Below, piece after piece: positions 59,283-64,000 of a stretch of DNA of 64,000 nt. Each line of letters opens with the position of its first letter. Position 1 is the first letter of the stretch. Source of the DNA: Aquiluna sp. Its GTDB lineage: Bacteria > Actinomycetota > Actinomycetes > Actinomycetales > Microbacteriaceae. Below the pieces are notes generated by a model. It was not told where the DNA came from. It was given only the letters and a program-made list of their open reading frames with translations, and made no database searches. The DNA is taken from NCBI GenBank assembly GCA_017854485.1, contig JAFMHN010000001.1:62001-126000 (forward strand), read 5' to 3'. A program made the translations under genes and the position numbers.

Positions 59283-60680
59283 ATGCACACTATCTCGGTC
59301 AGCACAATATCTACCCCCGCCACCCATGTCGCAGCTGCTCTCACGGACACCGGACCACAGGGCTTGGCCGCAAACATCACCAAGGACACCCTTGAGCACT
59401 TCGGTGCTCTGAGCAAGCCTGAGCAGGTGACCCGAATTCCCGGAGAATCCTCCACATTTCTTATGGTCGGATGCGGTGCTGAGATCAACTATCGAAATTT
59501 CGCAGCAGCCGCGGTTCGCTCTGCAAAGGACCTAGTCGAATTGGTGATTGACCTGACTCTGGCAAGCGATAGTGAGATTCTAGAAGCGGCTGAAGGAGCT
59601 GCACTAGGGGTTGAAACACCGAACAGCTACAAGGCGAGCAAAACCAAGCTGCAGACAGTGACCCTGATGGTCAAGCCAGAATTTGAATCGCTAGAGATTG
59701 AACCGGCTATCCAGATCGCTACTCAGGTGGTCAATGCACGAGAACTTATAAACACTCCGGCCAATGATCTCTGGCCGCAAAAACTTGCGGAGACAGCTGC
59801 CAACCACGCAAAGCACCTACCAATCGAAGTTGAGATTTGGGACGAGGAGCGTCTAGTAGAAGAAAACTGCGGCGGCATACTTGGGGTTGGGCGCGGCTCA
59901 GTGAGGCCACCGCGACTAGTAAAAATGACCTACCGCGGCGGATCCAAGCACCTTGGCCTAGTCGGTAAGGGCATAACTTTTGACACTGGTGGGCTTTCCT
60001 TGAAACCCGCCGAATCAATGGTCGGAATGAAGTACGACATGGCCGGTGCAGCCACCGTAATGGCAGCCATTCTCGCAATTGCCCAGCAACAGATTCCGGT
60101 TACGGTGACAGCGATTATGTGCTTGGCCGAGAACATGCCATCCGGCCAGGCAACAAGGCCTGGCGATGTCCTCAAAATGAGAAACGGCAAGACAGTCGAG
60201 GTGCTTAACACGGACGCTGAGGGTCGGCTGGTCCTAGGAGACGGTCTTACCGTTCTAGCCGAACTGAACCCAGACCACATAGTAGATGTAGCAACGCTGA
60301 CTGGAGCGGCAACAATTGCTCTGGGTAACCGATATGCCGGACTCATGGGACGGGGCTCGGCAATAGAGCGCGTGAAAGAGGCCGGCACCCAGGTGGGAGA
60401 GCTGATCTGGGAGATGCCACTTCCCGAAGAGCTGCGCCCACTGCTTGATTCAGACTTGGCAGATATCGCGAATGTGAAGATAGGCAATCGAGCCGGCGGC
60501 ATGCTGATAGCCGGATGGTTCCTGAGCGAATTTGTTGCCGAGGATGCCTCCTGGGCACATCTTGATATTGCCGGCCCGGCCAATAATGACAGCGCTCCCT
60601 ATGGGGTTGTGCCAAAGGGTGCCTCCGGAGTTGCGATTCGCACGCTTGTGCAGCTCGCGCAAAACCTTGCTGATAAGTAG
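59283..60680 (+). CDS. pepA: Leucyl aminopeptidase (M17)
   Basis: GKGITFDTGGLSLKPAESMVGMKYDMAGAATV, NTDAEGRLVLGDGL. Confidence 0.95.
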   Translation: MHTISVSTISTPATHVAAALTDTGPQGLAANITKDTLEHFGALSKPEQVTRIPGESSTFLMVGCGAEINYRNFAAAAVRSAKDLVELVIDLTLASDSEILEAAEGAALGVETPNSYKASKTKLQTVTLMVKPEFESLEIEPAIQIATQVVNARELINTPANDLWPQKLAETAANHAKHLPIEVEIWDEERLVEENCGGILGVGRGSVRPPRLVKMTYRGGSKHLGLVGKGITFDTGGLSLKPAESMVGMKYDMAGAATVMAAILAIAQQQIPVTVTAIMCLAENMPSGQATRPGDVLKMRNGKTVEVLNTDAEGRLVLGDGLTVLAELNPDHIVDVATLTGAATIALGNRYAGLMGRGSAIERVKEAGTQVGELIWEMPLPEELRPLLDSDLADIANVKIGNRAGGMLIAGWFLSEFVAEDASWAHLDIAGPANNDSAPYGVVPKGASGVAIRTLVQLAQNLADK

Positions 60681-60693
60681 GTAGTAGACTTCT

Positions 60694-60717
60694 GCGGGTA
60701 ATAGGCCGCGTTTTTTT
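60694..60717 (+). terminator. Weak possible intrinsic terminator between pepA and lpd
   Basis: GCGG-GTAATAGG-CCGC followed by GTTTTTTT; only a 4-bp stem. Confidence 0.3.
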
Positions 60718-60726
60718 GGAGCTAAA

Positions 60727-62100
60727 TTGGCAGAGAATACTTTTGACCTTGTAATCCTTGGCAGCGGAAGTGGTGGCTACGCCGCCGCTTTGCGCGGAGC
60801 CCAACTTGGATTATCCGTTGCGCTAATCGAAAAGGACAAGCTCGGCGGCACCTGCCTACACCGCGGCTGTATCCCGACTAAAGCGCTATTGCACTCTGCT
60901 GAGGTAGCCGACACCACAAAAGAGGCTGCGCACTACGGCGTGACCGCTGCCTTCCAGGGCATCGACATGGTCCAGGTAAATAAGTACCGCGACTCAATTG
61001 TTGACAAGCTTTATAAGGGACTAACCGGACTGGTTGGTTCAAAGAACATTACTTCGATTCAAGGCGAGGGTCGCCTGACCGGACCCAAGACCGTCACTGT
61101 CGGTAGTGAGACCTACACCGGCAAAAACGTTCTCTTAGCCACTGGATCTGTAACAAAGACCCTAGGAATCGAAATTGGTGGCCGAGTAATCACCAGCGAC
61201 CAGGCGCTTCAGATGGACTGGGTTCCTCAGAAGGTTGCCATTCTCGGCGGCGGCGTTATCGGAGTTGAGTTTGCATCAATCTGGCGCTCTTTCGGCGCAG
61301 AGGTCACCATTATCGAAGGCCTTGACCGACTCGTGCCAAATGAAGATCCAGCGATGAGCAAGGGCCTGGAGCGCGCCTACAAGAAGCGCGGTATCGATTT
61401 CAAACTAGGAAACAAATTCAAGCAGGTCACCCAGAATGAAGCTGGCGTCACTGTAGAGCTGGAGTCAGGCGATTCGGTGCAGGCAGACATTCTGCTGGTA
61501 GCCGTGGGACGTGGACCAAACGCCACCGGCTTTGGCTTCGAAGAGCAGGGCATCGCAATGGAGCGCGGCTGGGTCCTGACCAACGACCGCCTAGAAACCA
61601 ATGTTCCTGGCGTTTATGCAGCAGGAGACATCGTCCCAGGATTGCAGTTGGCCCACAGGGGCTTCATGCAGGGAATTTTTGTCGCTGAGGAAATTGCTGG
61701 CCTCAATCCAATAGTTGTCGACGAGATGGGCATCCCACGCGTCACCTACTGCGAGCCAGAAATTGCTTCAGTGGGACTCACAGAAGCTCAGGCCAAGGAA
61801 AAATTTGGCGCTGACAAGGTTTCGATTTACGAATACAACCTAGCCGGAAACGGCAAGAGCAACATCCTGGGTACTGCTGGAGTAATCAAGCTAATCCGTG
61901 AGGTGAATGGACCGGTAATCGGTTTCCACATGATCGGATCTCGGGCCGGAGAGCAGGTCGGCGAAGCACAGCTAATTGTGAACTGGGAGGCATATCCTGA
62001 GGATGTGGCACCACTTATTCACGCCCACCCGACCATGAATGAAGCTATCGGAGAGGCCCACCTGGCGCTTGCCGGTAAGCCGCTTCACGCACACGCTTAA
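60727..62100 (+). CDS. lpdA: Dihydrolipoyl dehydrogenase
   Basis: GSGSGGYAAALRGAQLGLSVALIEKDKLGGTCLHRGCIPTKALLHSAE; TTG start with GGAG SD. Confidence 0.96.
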   Translation: MAENTFDLVILGSGSGGYAAALRGAQLGLSVALIEKDKLGGTCLHRGCIPTKALLHSAEVADTTKEAAHYGVTAAFQGIDMVQVNKYRDSIVDKLYKGLTGLVGSKNITSIQGEGRLTGPKTVTVGSETYTGKNVLLATGSVTKTLGIEIGGRVITSDQALQMDWVPQKVAILGGGVIGVEFASIWRSFGAEVTIIEGLDRLVPNEDPAMSKGLERAYKKRGIDFKLGNKFKQVTQNEAGVTVELESGDSVQADILLVAVGRGPNATGFGFEEQGIAMERGWVLTNDRLETNVPGVYAAGDIVPGLQLAHRGFMQGIFVAEEIAGLNPIVVDEMGIPRVTYCEPEIASVGLTEAQAKEKFGADKVSIYEYNLAGNGKSNILGTAGVIKLIREVNGPVIGFHMIGSRAGEQVGEAQLIVNWEAYPEDVAPLIHAHPTMNEAIGEAHLALAGKPLHAHA

Positions 62101-62127
62101 TAAGACAAGGACAGTTAGGTAAGAACG

Positions 62128-63498
62128 ATGAGTGAAGTAACACTTCCTGCACTGGGTGAATCAGTCACCGAGGGAACAGTGACCCGCTGGCTTAAGAATG
62201 TTGGCGACACTGTGGCTGTTGATGAGCCACTGGTTGAAGTATCCACAGACAAGGTTGACACGGAGATCCCGTCCCCGTTCGCTGGAACGCTTCAGCAAAT
62301 CATGGTTCAAGAAGATGAGACTGTAGCCGTCGGCGCTGTACTAGCGGTTATCGGTGAGGGCGCCGCTCCTGCCGCCGCGGCCGCAGAACCTGCAGCTCCT
62401 GTTGCTGCCGCTCCTATTGCTGAGGCCCCTGCCGCTCCTGTTGCTCCCGCACCTGTTGTTCCCGCACCTGTTGTTCCCGCACCTGTTGCTGAGGCACCTG
62501 TTGCCGCTCCTGCAGCTCCCGCTCCTGTTGCTGAGGCACCTGTTGCTCCCGCAGCTCCGGCTCCTGTCGCTGCTGCTCCTGTTGCAGCTGCTGCACCAGT
62601 AGCCGTTCCTAATAATGACTCCAGCTACGTAACGCCGATCGTTCGCAAGTTGGCGGCCGAAAAGGGAATTGACCTAGCGTCCGTAAAGGGCACCGGGGTC
62701 GGAGGCAGAATCCGCAAGGAAGACCTAGCTGCAACTCAGGGATCTTCACAAGCTAGCTACAGCCCAGAGCCTGCATCGCCGTTGCGTGGCACAGTCGTCC
62801 CGATGTCAAGACTTCGCAAGGTCTTGGCAGAGCGAGCCGTTGCCTCTATGCAGCAAAGTGCTCAGCTGACATCAGTGGTCGAGGTGGACGTCACCAAGGT
62901 TGCAAACCTGCGGACCAGAATCCAAGCGGAGTTCACCCAGAAAGCCGGCACCAAGCTTTCGTTCATGCCGTTCTTTACGCTTGCCGCAGCCGAGGCTTTG
63001 GCCGCGAACCCAGTTATTAACAGCACCGTTGAAGACACCAACATCGTCTACCACGGACAGGACAACCTGTCCTTTGCCGTCGAGACCGAGCGCGGTCTTC
63101 TGACACCAGTGATCAAGAACGCTTCGTCTTTGACAATCGCACAGCTAGCGCAGTCAATTGCCGACATGGCCGAGCGAACCCGAAACAACCAACTGACACC
63201 CGATGAGCTGTCGGGTGGAACATTCACGCTGACCAACACTGGCAGTCGTGGTGCTTTGTTCGACACCCCGGTTGTGTTCCTGCCGCAGTCTGCCATTCTC
63301 GGCACCGGAATCGTCACGAAGCGTGCCGCCGTTGTCAAGGACCAGGACGGCAATGATGCGATTGCGATTCGTTCGATGGTTTACCTGGCACTGAGCTACG
63401 ACCACCGCATCATCGATGGTGCAGACGCCTCACGTTACCTAATGGCTGTCAAGGCAAGGTTGGAAGACGGTCAGTTCGAATCAGTACTGGGAATCTAG
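62128..63498 (+). CDS. sucB: 2-oxoacid dehydrogenase E2 / dihydrolipoamide acyltransferase with single lipoyl domain
   Basis: EVSTDKVDTEIPSP lipoyl motif, peripheral subunit-binding domain, catalytic SYDHRIIDGADASRYL; between lpdA and lipB. Substrate (succinyl vs acetyl) not determined. Confidence 0.9.
   Translation: MSEVTLPALGESVTEGTVTRWLKNVGDTVAVDEPLVEVSTDKVDTEIPSPFAGTLQQIMVQEDETVAVGAVLAVIGEGAAPAAAAAEPAAPVAAAPIAEAPAAPVAPAPVVPAPVVPAPVAEAPVAAPAAPAPVAEAPVAPAAPAPVAAAPVAAAAPVAVPNNDSSYVTPIVRKLAAEKGIDLASVKGTGVGGRIRKEDLAATQGSSQASYSPEPASPLRGTVVPMSRLRKVLAERAVASMQQSAQLTSVVEVDVTKVANLRTRIQAEFTQKAGTKLSFMPFFTLAAAEALAANPVINSTVEDTNIVYHGQDNLSFAVETERGLLTPVIKNASSLTIAQLAQSIADMAERTRNNQLTPDELSGGTFTLTNTGSRGALFDTPVVFLPQSAILGTGIVTKRAAVVKDQDGNDAIAIRSMVYLALSYDHRIIDGADASRYLMAVKARLEDGQFESVLGI
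62363..62610 (+). repeat. Ala/Pro/Val coding tandem repeat (E2 interdomain linker)
   Basis: Imperfect 15-bp-type units, e.g. gcacctgttgttccc repeated directly, encoding APVVPAPVVPAPVAEAPVAAPAAPAPVAEAPV. Confidence 0.85.
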
Positions 63499-63525
63499 TC
63501 GCCCCATTGCCAAGAGATAGAAGCT

Positions 63526-64000
63526 ATGCCTGAATTTCAAAGGATTAGCTTCGCGCCGGAGTTTCTCGACTATCAAGCTGGCATGGACCTCCAGCAACGT
63601 GTCCACGCTGACGTAGTAGGCAATAAGACGCCGAATACCGTCTTGCTCTTGGAGCACTCCCCTGTTTACACGGCCGGAAAGAGAACTGAGGAACACGAGC
63701 TCCCTGACGACGGTTCTGCGTTTTATGAAACAAACCGTGGCGGGAAAATTACCTGGCATGGCCCCGGCCAACTCGTCGGCTATCCGATCATGCACTTGCC
63801 GCAACCAATTGATGTTGTTGCCTACGTTCGATGGCTGGAGGAAGTGCTAATTCAGGTGATAGCAAACTTCGGAGTTGTCGGGCAAAGAGTTCAGAAGCGA
63901 ACTGGGGTTTGGGTTGAAACCGACTCTGGTTTAGAAAAAGTCGCGGCCATTGGCATTCGAATAAGCGAGAAGGTCACGATGCATGGCTTCGCCTTGAACT
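63526..64000 (+). CDS. lipB: Octanoyltransferase LipB (partial at right edge)
   Basis: MPEFQRISFAPEFLDYQAGMDLQQRVHAD...LLEHSPVYTAGKRT...NRGGKITWHGPGQLVGYPIM; open at window end. Confidence 0.95.
   Translation, partial: MPEFQRISFAPEFLDYQAGMDLQQRVHADVVGNKTPNTVLLLEHSPVYTAGKRTEEHELPDDGSAFYETNRGGKITWHGPGQLVGYPIMHLPQPIDVVAYVRWLEEVLIQVIANFGVVGQRVQKRTGVWVETDSGLEKVAAIGIRISEKVTMHGFALN

Noticed and set aside
62354-62602. Leu/Pro-rich (+) and Gln-rich (-, 62414-62596) repetitive ORFs
   Set aside because: Alternate-frame readings of the E2 linker tandem repeat; low-complexity artefacts.
1-64000. CRISPR arrays, IS elements, prophage, toxin-antitoxin or defence loci
   Set aside because: No spaced direct repeats, transposase/integrase motifs or accessory-like gene blocks were seen; nearly all genes are conserved actinobacterial core.

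Overview
This is a 64 kb window of dense, vertically inherited chromosomal core from a small-genome, moderately GC-rich actinobacterium, most like Microbacteriaceae by gene order. That assignment is inferred from gene content, not from a search. I saw no prophage, IS element, CRISPR array or obvious island. The main blocks are: (i) a ~16 kb minus-strand run rpsD-alaS-ruvX-mltG-aroECKBQ-efp-nusB-pyrRBC-carAB; (ii) rarA, a PPIase, a DUF349 protein, relA/spoT, secDF-yajC, ruvABC, yebC, pdxTS and thrS; (iii) mqo, a Val-Cys-Gly tRNA cluster, amt and nhaA; (iv) rnd/dxs, acnA, dut, sepH and parC/parE; (v) sigA followed by a MurT/GatD-like pair; (vi) pepA, lpd, a 2-oxoacid dehydrogenase E2 and lipB. 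The most interesting signal is the MurT/GatD-like pair directly after sigA. The GatD-like subunit has no cysteine at all and has lost the catalytic His and the GNNG segment. The MurT-like subunit has lost its Cys4 zinc ribbon. I infer that the pair no longer makes ammonia from glutamine and may activate the D-Glu alpha-carboxyl for another amine, for example in B-type peptidoglycan cross-linking. Other notable signals: sigA appears to lack a canonical start codon for its Lys/Ala-rich N-terminus (candidate ATC start) and has a long leader hairpin; a four-half-site GlnR-like box lies upstream of amt; a PyrR-binding RNA motif overlaps the pyrR Shine-Dalgarno; several convergent gene pairs overlap at their 3' ends.
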